Below, piece by piece: positions 1 to 6,336 of a stretch of 64,000 nt of DNA. The stretch's first letter is position 1, and each line of letters starts with the position of its first letter. The translations under genes were made by a program, and so were the position numbers. The notes beneath the pieces are model-generated. The model worked only from the letters and a program-made list of their open reading frames with translations. It searched no databases and was not told where the DNA came from. This stretch comes from CAXXXW01 sp963665555 (GTDB lineage Bacteria; Pseudomonadota; Alphaproteobacteria; Thalassobaculales; Thalassobaculaceae), in contig OY762308.1 of NCBI GenBank assembly GCA_963665555.2, forward strand, positions 1,612,001 to 1,676,000, written 5' to 3'.

Positions 1-237
1 TATAGCGCGTTTCGGCGCCGGGGGGAAACGGCGCGCCCCGGACTCGATCCGAGGTCCAGGGGGGCGGGGGCGGGGGCGCCGGACGGTGGAACGGGCGGCG
101 GCGTCCGCCAGGTCCCGGCGCGGGGCCGGGGCGCGCCGGGGGCCGGGGCGACGCCCGTCAAGATGGAAAAAAATTTCTTCCGGTTTTTCGCCCGAATCGA
201 TCCGGGAGCGAAGTTTTGTCCGGGGCGCCGGCCCTAA

Positions 238-262
238 CCTCCCGAAGCAACGCTTCGGGAGG
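238..262 (+). promoter_or_regulatory. Hairpin covering the Shine-Dalgarno of the first gene
   Basis: A perfect 10-bp stem (left arm CCTCCCGAAG at 238-247, loop CAACG, right arm CTTCGGGAGG at 253-262) ends 6 nt before the ATG at 269. The only good ribosome-binding sequence, GGGAGG at 258-263, lies in the right arm, so the folded RNA would hide it. No T run follows, so it is not an intrinsic terminator. A translation control role is inference. Confidence 0.55.
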
Positions 263-268
263 GACGCG

Positions 269-1018
269 ATGATCCTCGACACACATTTCGCCGGCGGGCG
301 GGAGAAGCTGGCGCGACAGGTTTTCGCGGCGGCGCGGGAGGAAGTCGCGCGCCGCGGGGCGAGCCTCGAAATCACGGGAAACCTCGATGCGTTCCACGCC
401 GTGGACCGGGGCGGCGCCCTGCCTTTCGACGCCCATCATCCCGACTATACCGTCGCGGTCCGGGGCGCGTCGATCGTAGTCCGCGCCGGAGCCGAACCGA
501 TCGCCACCGGCACGGCCGCGCTGTACGACACCTACGAGCGTTCGATGGCGGACCTGATCCGCGAGAACGGCGTTTACAACGACGGCGCGCCGGCCCGTAT
601 CGACATGTCGCGCGAATGCCTCGACTGGCTGGAAAGCATCGCCGGCCGGGTCATGTACTCCGGCGGAGTCTGGATTCGGGCGGACCGCCGCAAATCGGAG
701 TTCTCACGGCTGCTGGTCCCGCTCATTCCGCTGGTCGCGCGCACCGTCGCGGTCCAGCTTTGGGACGCCCAGCACATCGTCAGCTTTCTCGAGCACGCGA
801 TCGCCGCCAAGGGCATCGCGCGACGCTATCGCGCCTGGTTCGCGTGGCCCGGCATGGTGTGGCGCGCCCGGGACAAGGACGTTCCGCTGATGCTCGCCTA
901 TACGGCGCCGATACAGGCGACGCTCGACGCGCGCGCCTTTATCCGCTCAGGTTCGGAATCCCTCGTATCGCCGTCGACACCGCCTGAGAGAAGCGGTTCG
1001 ATCCGGCGCGCCGCGTAG
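269..1018 (+). CDS. GNAT-like protein of unknown substrate
   Basis: A 249-residue protein. The ATG at 269 is preferred to the more upstream GTG because the earlier residues are Arg/Gly-rich filler and GGGAGG sits 5 nt before this ATG. Around residues 125-155 the stretch SGGVWIRADRR followed by a Leu-rich helix resembles GNAT motif A (beta strand, basic loop, helix), but the usual Q/RxxGxG/A loop is missing, so acetyl-CoA binding is uncertain. No signal peptide or membrane segment is seen. The last 80 nt overlap the convergent XRE gene at 939-1604. I do not recognise a characterised homologue; GNAT membership is a weak guess from one motif. Confidence 0.6.
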   Translation: MILDTHFAGGREKLARQVFAAAREEVARRGASLEITGNLDAFHAVDRGGALPFDAHHPDYTVAVRGASIVVRAGAEPIATGTAALYDTYERSMADLIRENGVYNDGAPARIDMSRECLDWLESIAGRVMYSGGVWIRADRRKSEFSRLLVPLIPLVARTVAVQLWDAQHIVSFLEHAIAAKGIARRYRAWFAWPGMVWRARDKDVPLMLAYTAPIQATLDARAFIRSGSESLVSPSTPPERSGSIRRAA

Positions 1019-1604
1019 GGACCGTCAGGATCGTGTAGTTCACGCTGCCCAGATGGACGAAGGAAAACACGGGATCGCCGGTGATCAGCGCCCGCCAGTT
1101 GCGCTCCGCCGCGGACCTCGAAACCTCCCTGTCGGGGATGTCCACGAGGCGGCCGCCCCTCTGGCCCGGCTGGACGAACGGGTTGAACCCGCCGATCGCG
1201 CCGAACAGGAGTTCCCCATCCTTCTCGTAGACCGATGTGATCCGGTCGGTCGCCTGCCGCAGCCGGTGGACGACGCATTCGTGCACGCGGGTCTCCCGCG
1301 CGATCTCGCCCAGCGCGCGGACATTGGAGAAACGGTCGTCGAGCCGGTCCAGACGTTCGGCCGGCAGCGGGACGACGACGACGGGCGGGCGCGGGGCGCC
1401 GATCTCCGGGAGGTCGCAGCCCTCGCGCCGGAAGGCGTCGCGCACCGCGTCCAGCGTGCGCCGGTGGCCGGTCACCTCGCCCGGCCGCGCCATCCAGCGG
1501 CCCAGCGTCTTGCGGGCGATCCCGGCCCGCGCGGCGAGGTCGGCCGCCGTCAGCCCGGTGTAGGCCAGACCGGCGCGCAACTGCCTGCCCGTGAATCCGT
1601 CCAT
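939..1604 (-). CDS. XRE-type helix-turn-helix regulator with unknown C-terminal domain
   Basis: A 221-residue protein starting at the ATG at 1604 (MDGFTGRQLR); a longer in-frame start at 1652 would add residues encoded inside the putative promoter region. Residues about 5-50 form a lambda-repressor-like HTH: the LTAADLAARAGIARKTLGRW stretch has the A-x-x-AGIA turn and the recognition helix. Residues 85-215 are a separate domain with ERLDRL, GELLFGAIGGF and NYTILTVP strands, possibly a PAS-like sensor, not recognised. It is divergent from the RHH gene at 1774, and the intergenic space holds inverted repeats suitable as its operators, so autoregulation is likely. Its 3' end overlaps the convergent gene 269-1018 by 80 nt. 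Confidence 0.75.
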   Translation of the reverse strand: MDGFTGRQLRAGLAYTGLTAADLAARAGIARKTLGRWMARPGEVTGHRRTLDAVRDAFRREGCDLPEIGAPRPPVVVVPLPAERLDRLDDRFSNVRALGEIARETRVHECVVHRLRQATDRITSVYEKDGELLFGAIGGFNPFVQPGQRGGRLVDIPDREVSRSAAERNWRALITGDPVFSFVHLGSVNYTILTVPTRRAGSNRFSQAVSTAIRGIPNLSG

Positions 1605-1624
1605 GCCGAACTCCCCCGGAACGG

Positions 1625-1703
1625 AATAACACAATGTCCCGCCAAGGGACAAAATTTTTGACAGGGCCGGCCCCGGAGCCTAGTTTCCTCCTAAGGTGTT
1701 ATT
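1625..1703. promoter_or_regulatory. Candidate operator array between divergent XRE and RHH genes
   Basis: Two different inverted repeats. One is TGTCCC (1635-1640), GCCAA, GGGACA (1646-1651), a compact operator-like dyad just upstream of the TTGACA at 1658. The other is a split pair: AATAACAC at 1625-1632 and its exact reverse complement GTGTTATT at 1696-1703, 63 bp apart, bracketing the whole promoter. Such an arrangement suits a regulator binding both ends, with looping or divergent repression. The binding protein is presumed to be the XRE or RHH product. Confidence 0.45.
1658..1686 (+). promoter_or_regulatory. Promoter for the RHH gene
   Basis: TTGACA at 1658-1663, 17-bp spacer, TAGTTT at 1681-1686. 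The -35 is a perfect consensus match. Initiation would fall near 1693, about 80 nt before the ATG at 1774, within the proposed operator array. Confidence 0.6.
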
Positions 1704-1773
1704 GGCGACCCGCGCGAACCCGGCCGGACGGGAGGCGCGGGCCGGGACCGGAACGGGCGGAGGCGATCGGGCC

Positions 1774-2022
1774 ATGCAACGGAAGATTCGCAATGTGGAG
1801 GTCGCCGGCCACCGCACCAGCTTCCGGCTGGAGGAGGCGTTCTGGGACGCGGCCAGGGACTGCGCCGCCGAACTCGGCGTGACCATGGGGCAGCTCGCCA
1901 CCCGCGCGGTCGAGACGCATGGCGGCGGCGGCGTGTCGATGTCGTCGGCCATGCGCGTGTTCCTGATCCTCCACTACCGGAACCGCTTCCTCGCGGCCCG
2001 GCGCGGGTACCCGCCGGCGTAG
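1774..2022 (+). CDS. Ribbon-helix-helix (RHH_4-like) small DNA-binding protein
   Basis: An 82-residue protein. RKIRNVEVAGHRTSFRLEE at the start gives the beta strand and turn, then helices WDAARDCAAELG and MGQLATRAVE, followed by SMSSAMRVFLILHYR. This layout (basic strand, EExFWDALRxIA helix, SSAxRVFVLxHYR tail) is that of the RHH_4 family common in alphaproteobacteria, usually 70-100 residues. The ATG at 1774 is chosen because GGAGG lies about 10 nt upstream; longer starts begin inside the promoter. It is divergent from the XRE gene and may share operators with it. Target genes are unknown. Confidence 0.8.
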   Translation: MQRKIRNVEVAGHRTSFRLEEAFWDAARDCAAELGVTMGQLATRAVETHGGGGVSMSSAMRVFLILHYRNRFLAARRGYPPA

Positions 2023-2036
2023 CGGCCCGCCGGCGC

Positions 2037-2453
2037 TCAGGGGGCGGGGATGTCGTCGCCCGGCGGCGCCTCGCGCAGCCGCTCGAAGACCTCGACGACC
2101 TTGTCCTCCACGGCTTCCAGCCGCCGCGCCTCCCAGCCGTCGATCTCCCGCATCAGCGCGCGCATCGACGGGTCCATCCCCGGATAGAGCCGGTAGCGCC
2201 AGGCCTCCGCGCCCGCGGCGGTCGCGGCGAACACGAACAGGCGGAAATCCACGTTCCTCACATAGAGGAAGGCCAGCGCCTTGATCCAGGCGGACCGCGA
2301 GGCGCAGAAGAACGACGGGTAGACGAGTTCGCCGTCCGCCGCGCCGGCGACGACGGCGTTGCGGTCGATCCGCGCCGCGCCGGCCGCGCGCGCCAGGATG
2401 TCGGTCGGCGCCTCGACCGACCACCCGATTTCCAGCTCCGTGTCCATGCCCAT
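2037..2453 (-). CDS. Conserved-looking protein of unknown function
   Basis: A 138-residue protein; start ATG at 2453 (an alternative ATG lies at 2447). The sequence is acidic at both ends, with a hydrophobic central part (VYPSFFCASRSAWIKALAFLY and RLFVFAATAA) that looks like a buried alpha/beta core, not a membrane span, then an amphipathic C-terminal helix (EARRLEAVEDKVVEVFERL). No catalytic motif is recognised. It converges on the RHH gene, 14 nt apart, and is not obviously linked in operon with the EamA gene ending 65 bp upstream. The coding frame is supported by varied amino-acid use compared with the Arg/Ala/Gly-only overlapping frames. Confidence 0.6.
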   Translation of the reverse strand: MGMDTELEIGWSVEAPTDILARAAGAARIDRNAVVAGAADGELVYPSFFCASRSAWIKALAFLYVRNVDFRLFVFAATAAGAEAWRYRLYPGMDPSMRALMREIDGWEARRLEAVEDKVVEVFERLREAPPGDDIPAP

Positions 2454-2518
2454 CGGGCTTGCGCCTCCCCGCCGCGCGGCCGGCCCCAGTATAGACGGCC
2501 CGCGCCGGGCGCGGCGCC

Positions 2519-3433
2519 CTAGGAGGACGCGGCGCGGCGGCGCCGGCGGTCGCTCCACTGCATCGCCAGGATGCCGCCGAGCACCATCGCCGCGCCGGCC
2601 AGCCGGTCCGGCGTCAGCGCCTCCTGGAACAGCGCGACCGCCGCGACGATGCTCGCCACCGGCTGCAGGTTGTTCAGCATCGCCGCCGGCTCCGTCCCGA
2701 TCCGCTGGATCGCGAAGTAGTAGAGCGGGATCGAGCACGACTGCAGCAGCACGATCGCCCACAGGCCCCACCAGCCGCTCGCGGCGCCGGGCCAGCGGAA
2801 CTCCCCGGTCCAGACCGCCAGCCCCGCCATGACGACCGCCGCCACGCTCGACTGGTGGAACACGATGACGAAGGGGTGCAGCCCGCGCGCCCGCCGGCTC
2901 ATCCAGACGATGTTGACGGCGCAGGCGGCCCCGGCCGTCAACCCGATCGCCACGCCGCGCGGGTCGAGGCCGTCGAAATCGACGCCGAGCATTACGGCCA
3001 GGCCGGCGAAGGCGGTCGCCATCGCCGCCATCTTCGCCGCGCCGGGCGGCTTGCGGTCCAGCGCCGCGTTGAGCAGCGCCACCATGGGCGGGTACACGAA
3101 GAACAGCAGCGCCGCCAGGCTCACCGGGATGTACCTGGTCGAACCGACATTGCCGTAGGCCATGTGCGAGAACAGCAGGCCCAGCGCCAGCAGGTGCGGC
3201 CACAGGCCGGGCGGCGGCCGCAGCGACAGCCCGGCCGCCCGGCACATCGCCGCCATGAAGACGACCGAGAACGCCGAGCGGCAAAGCGCGACCGTAAGCG
3301 GCGTCGTGCCGCCGTCGAACGCCACCCGCCCGAACGCCACCGCGAGGCCCAGCCCGATCGAGCACAGCACGGCGCAAGCGAGGCCGCCCGCCCGGCCGCG
3401 CGGAGGCGCGAGGAGGAATCTCGGCAGGGACAA
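2519..3433 (-). CDS. EamA/DMT-superfamily transporter
   Basis: A 304-residue integral membrane protein with about ten hydrophobic segments in two five-helix halves, the duplicated EamA architecture; length is typical (about 300). Recognisable features include the helix-4 segment SLAALLFFVYPPMVALLNA and, in the second half, AAMLNNLQPVASIVAAVALFQEALT followed by a last helix GAAMVLGGILAMQ, classical for EamA family exporters of amino acids or metabolites. The C-terminus ends in a basic DRRRRRAASS tail as expected for a cytoplasmic end. The substrate cannot be assigned. The DUF1491 gene lies 45 bp upstream on the same strand, so the two may be co-transcribed. Confidence 0.88.
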   Translation of the reverse strand: MSLPRFLLAPPRGRAGGLACAVLCSIGLGLAVAFGRVAFDGGTTPLTVALCRSAFSVVFMAAMCRAAGLSLRPPPGLWPHLLALGLLFSHMAYGNVGSTRYIPVSLAALLFFVYPPMVALLNAALDRKPPGAAKMAAMATAFAGLAVMLGVDFDGLDPRGVAIGLTAGAACAVNIVWMSRRARGLHPFVIVFHQSSVAAVVMAGLAVWTGEFRWPGAASGWWGLWAIVLLQSCSIPLYYFAIQRIGTEPAAMLNNLQPVASIVAAVALFQEALTPDRLAGAAMVLGGILAMQWSDRRRRRAASS

Positions 3434-3478
3434 GGCAGCGGGGTCCTTTCGCGCGGGGCGCGGGCGCGGCGGCCGCCG

Positions 3479-3817
3479 TCAGGCCGGCGCCTCCTCGAAC
3501 GGGTTGCGCCCCGCGCGGTCCTCGACCTCGAGGACCCAGATGTCGGGGTCGCGGCCGGCCTCGCGTTCGAGCCAGGCGTCGGCCTCGGCCTCGGCCACCG
3601 GGGCGTCGCCGGTGGCGCGCAGCCAGGCCATGCGCCCCTCGCCCGTCCGCGCCCGGTTCAGCACGGCGCAGCCCCGCTCGAACAGGTTGAGCTTCACATA
3701 GACGGCGCCCGCGTCGGGGTCGCCCCGGCGCGCCACCGTCGCCGCCACGCCGCGCTCGGAGCACAGCCGCACCCCGGCCTGGACCAGCAGCTTCGACCTG
3801 AGGCGGGGTTCGTCCAT
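3479..3817 (-). CDS. DUF1491 family protein
   Basis: A 112-residue protein starting at the ATG at 3817. It matches the DUF1491 pattern known from alphaproteobacteria: N-terminal DEPRLRSKLLVQAGVR, the central RRGDPDAGAVYVKLN strand pair, RMAWLRATGDAPVAEAEADAWLEREAGRDPDIWVLEVEDR and a short tail. Function is unknown in the family. The frame stays open for 65 further codons upstream, up to an ATG at 4012, but those residues are Pro/Arg-rich and run through a terminator hairpin, so that longer start is rejected. Confidence 0.85.
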   Translation of the reverse strand: MDEPRLRSKLLVQAGVRLCSERGVAATVARRGDPDAGAVYVKLNLFERGCAVLNRARTGEGRMAWLRATGDAPVAEAEADAWLEREAGRDPDIWVLEVEDRAGRNPFEEAPA

Positions 3818-4132
3818 GCGCGAAAGCCTTCCCGTGGCGGGACGCGCGGGCTTCTTGCCGGCCCGGCCCGGTCCGGGCAAGCGAAAACGGAGGCCGGAGA
3901 GAAAAGCCCCGGAGCCGCGAGGCTCCGGGGCGAGTCGAACAGGGAGGTTTACGTCCAGGAGACGAGGGACCCGAAGGCCCCGATCCGGGCGGGGGACGCC
4001 CGGAGGAAGCATACGGGAGAGGAATAAGGCCGAAACCGCCCCGGCGCCATGCCCGATCGGACAGACCGGCCATGCGTTTTTTGCATGGCTCGCGCCGCGG
4101 GAGGGGGCGGCGGACGGCGGCCTCGGACGGCC
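3818..4132. other. Gene-free stretch with terminator and possible small RNA
   Basis: About 315 bp between the DUF1491 and LysR genes. It contains a strong minus-strand terminator (3902-3931) and a second dyad (GCCATGC at 4069-4075 and GCATGGC at 4083-4089 around a T-rich loop). The minus-strand segment of roughly 130 nt between them could be the 3' UTR of the LysR mRNA or an independent small RNA. No convincing coding frame is seen. Confidence 0.4.
3902..3931 (-). terminator. Intrinsic terminator, minus strand
   Basis: Perfect 11-bp stem: GCCCCGGAGCC at 3906-3916, loop GCGA, GGCTCCGGGGC at 3921-3931. On the minus strand it is followed by TTTT (AAAA at 3902-3905 on the plus strand). It would end transcripts coming from the LysR side before the DUF1491 gene. 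Confidence 0.75.
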
Positions 4133-5026
4133 TCAGAAGGCGGTCTTGGACACTTCCGAAATCAGGAAGTCGCGCAGCACCGCGATCCGCTTCGACTGGC
4201 GCAACTCCTCGGGATAGACGAAATAGGCCGGCGCGCTGGGGCCTTCCAGGTCGGGCAGCAGGCGCACCAGGTTCTCGTCCTCGCCGGCGAGGTAGTCCGG
4301 CAGGGCGGCGACGCCGACGCCGCCCCGCACCGCCCGGAAGATGGCGTAGTAGTTGTCCACCTGCACCGCGCGGGCGCCGCGGCCGCGGCCGCCGCCCGCC
4401 GCCAGGTCGCGCAGCCAGTTCACCTGCGGAAAGGGCGGGTGGAGCGAATCGCCGTACACGACGATCCGGTGCGCGCGCAGGTCCTCGACCGAGCGCGGCG
4501 TGCCGTTGCGCTCCAGGTAGGACGGCGCGGCGTAGAGGTGGAAGCGGATCGTGCGCAGGTGGCGCTGGATCAGGTCCGGCTGGCGCGGCGGGGTCAGGCG
4601 CACCGCGACATCGGCCTGGCGCATGGAGAGGTCGAGTTCGTGGTCGCCGATCAGCAGGCTGACCGAGATTTCGGGATAGAGTTCGAGGAAGCCGCCGATG
4701 CGCGCGGCGAGCCAGGTCGAGCCGAAGGCGACGGTGGCGGCGATGCGCAGCGGCCCCTTCGGCCGCTCGCGGCCCTCCCCGATCAGCGCCTCGGCGGTCG
4801 CCAGCTTGGCGAACACGTCGCGCGCGGTCTTGTAGAGGATTTCGCCCTGTTCGGTCAGGATCAGGCCGCGCGCGTGGCGGTGGAACAGCGCCGCGCTGAC
4901 GCTTTCCTCCAGGTGCCCGACCTGCCGGCTCACGGCGGACTGGCTGAGGTTCAGCGTCTCGCCCGCGTGGGTGAAGCTTCCGGCCTCCGCGACCGCGTGG
5001 AAGACACGGAGTTTGTCCCAGTCCAT
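4133..5026 (-). CDS. LysR-family transcriptional regulator
   Basis: A 297-residue protein, the standard LTTR length. Residues 1-60 hold the winged HTH: MDWDKLRVFHAVAEAGSFTH, LNLSQSAVSRQVGHLEE and LFHRHARGLILTEQGE, all diagnostic. Residues 90-290 form the periplasmic-binding-protein-like effector domain (RIAATVAFGSTWLA, VAVRLTPP, VQVDNYYAIFRAVRGGVGVAALPDYL). The ATG at 5026 is used because it opens exactly at the conserved MDWDKLR; longer starts add Arg/Gly-rich residues. trxB lies 130 bp upstream on the same strand, so it could be read from the trxB promoter. The inducer and target are not evident. Confidence 0.92.
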   Translation of the reverse strand: MDWDKLRVFHAVAEAGSFTHAGETLNLSQSAVSRQVGHLEESVSAALFHRHARGLILTEQGEILYKTARDVFAKLATAEALIGEGRERPKGPLRIAATVAFGSTWLAARIGGFLELYPEISVSLLIGDHELDLSMRQADVAVRLTPPRQPDLIQRHLRTIRFHLYAAPSYLERNGTPRSVEDLRAHRIVVYGDSLHPPFPQVNWLRDLAAGGGRGRGARAVQVDNYYAIFRAVRGGVGVAALPDYLAGEDENLVRLLPDLEGPSAPAYFVYPEELRQSKRIAVLRDFLISEVSKTAF

Positions 5027-5156
5027 CGCCCGTTCCGCCGTCCCGAACCCGGGCCTCCCGCGCCCGGCCGCGCCCCCCGCCCGCAATGTGCCGCAAACGC
5101 GCCCCGGAAGGAAGAGGGCGCGGCCGGAGCCGGCCGTCCCGGCGCCCCGCCCCCCG

Positions 5157-6128
5157 TCAGTCCGCGGCGGCGGGGCGGGCGGCGTCTTCCAGGGCGGCGA
5201 GGTGTTTTTCGGCCTCCAGCGCGGCCATGCAGCCGAGGCCGGCCGCCGTCACGGCCTGGCGGTACACCTTGTCGGCGCAGTCGCCGGCGGCGAAGACGCC
5301 GGGCACGCTGGTCCGGGTCGTCCCCGGCTCGACCAGGATGTAGCCGTCGGAATCGCGCTCCAGCCGGCCGGCGAAAATTTCCGTCGCCGGGTCGTGGCCG
5401 ATGGCGACGAAGCAGCCCTCGGCCGGGATGTCGCGCGCGCCGCCCGAGAGCGTGTCGCGGACCCGCACCGCCTCGACGCCGCCCATCGGCCTCGCGCCGC
5501 CGAGGATTTCGTCGACGACCGCGTTCCAGGCGATCTCGATCCTGTCGTTGCGGAACAGCCGGTCCTGGAGGATGCGCTCGGCGCGCAGCCGGTCGCGCCG
5601 GTGCACCAGCGTGACGCGCGAGGCGAGGTTGGCGAGGTAGAGCGCCTCCTCCGCCGCCGTGTTGCCGCCGCCGACGACGACCACCGGCTTGCCCCGGAAG
5701 AAGAAGCCGTCGCAGGTGGCGCAGGCCGACACGCCGCGGCCGTTGAACCGCGCCTCGCTTTCCAGGCCGAGCCAGCGCGCCTCCGCCCCGGTCGCGACGA
5801 CGACCGTGTCGGCGAGGTAGCGGGCGCCGCTGTCGCCGCGCGCCTCGAAGGGGCGGCGCGAGGCGTCGAAGGCGACCGCGATGTCCTGGACGATCCGCGC
5901 GCCGACCTGGCGGGCCTGCGCCTCCATCCGCTCCATCAGCCACGGCCCCTGCACGACCTCGGCGAAGCCCGGATAGTTCTCCACGTCGGTGGTGATCGTC
6001 ATCTGCCCGCCCGGCCGCAGCCCGGCGAGCACCAGCGGCTCCATGCCGGCGCGGGCGGCGTAGATGGCGGCGGTCAGCCCGGCGGCGCCGGAACCGAGGA
6101 TAAGGATTTTCTCGCGGCGCGCGGCCAT
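5157..6128 (-). CDS. trxB: Thioredoxin reductase
   Basis: A 323-residue flavoprotein that passes electrons from NADPH through FAD and a redox-active disulfide to thioredoxin in the cytoplasm. Visible: FAD-binding GSGAAG at residues 12-17, the active-site CATC at 136-139 followed by DG, NADPH-binding GGGNTA at 153-158, HRRDRLRAE for the NADP phosphate, and the C-terminal FAD motif GVFAAGDCADKVYRQ. Length fits the low-molecular-weight bacterial family. It has its own promoter at 6183-6211 and is divergent from the flavin monooxygenase gene. Confidence 0.95.
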   Translation of the reverse strand: MAARREKILILGSGAAGLTAAIYAARAGMEPLVLAGLRPGGQMTITTDVENYPGFAEVVQGPWLMERMEAQARQVGARIVQDIAVAFDASRRPFEARGDSGARYLADTVVVATGAEARWLGLESEARFNGRGVSACATCDGFFFRGKPVVVVGGGNTAAEEALYLANLASRVTLVHRRDRLRAERILQDRLFRNDRIEIAWNAVVDEILGGARPMGGVEAVRVRDTLSGGARDIPAEGCFVAIGHDPATEIFAGRLERDSDGYILVEPGTTRTSVPGVFAAGDCADKVYRQAVTAAGLGCMAALEAEKHLAALEDAARPAAAD

Positions 6129-6182
6129 CGGATGCCCGTCCCCTCCCGAAGCGGGCCGACGAGGCGCCCGCGCGAAGGCGGC

Positions 6183-6211
6183 AAAATAACGCCCGGCCCG
6201 GCGCCGGACAA
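6183..6211 (-). promoter_or_regulatory. Promoter for trxB
   Basis: On the minus strand TTGTCC (6206-6211), 17-bp spacer, TATTTT (6183-6188). Initiation near 6176 gives a leader of about 48 nt before the trxB ATG at 6128. Confidence 0.5.
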
Positions 6212-6272
6212 GCCGGCGGAAGGCCGCTCGCGCGCCTCTCCCATCGCGCTGCCGCTAATTCGCGCGCGGGCA

Positions 6273-6301
6273 TCGACAGGTTCGGGCGGCGCGGCTAGGG
6301 T
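6273..6301 (+). promoter_or_regulatory. Promoter for the flavin monooxygenase-dehydrogenase pair
   Basis: TCGACA at 6273-6278, 17-bp spacer, TAGGGT at 6296-6301; the -10 is identical to that proposed for ffh. It stands 35 nt before the TTG start at 6337. Confidence 0.5.
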
Positions 6302-6336
6302 TCGGCTCCCGGACCACCCGCGGGGAGTACGCAGCC

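Noticed and set aside
2037..5096. Open frame of over 1000 codons on the minus strand
   Set aside because: Only its last 138 codons form a plausible protein; the rest overlaps the EamA, DUF1491 and LysR genes in another frame and is Arg/Gly/Pro filler.
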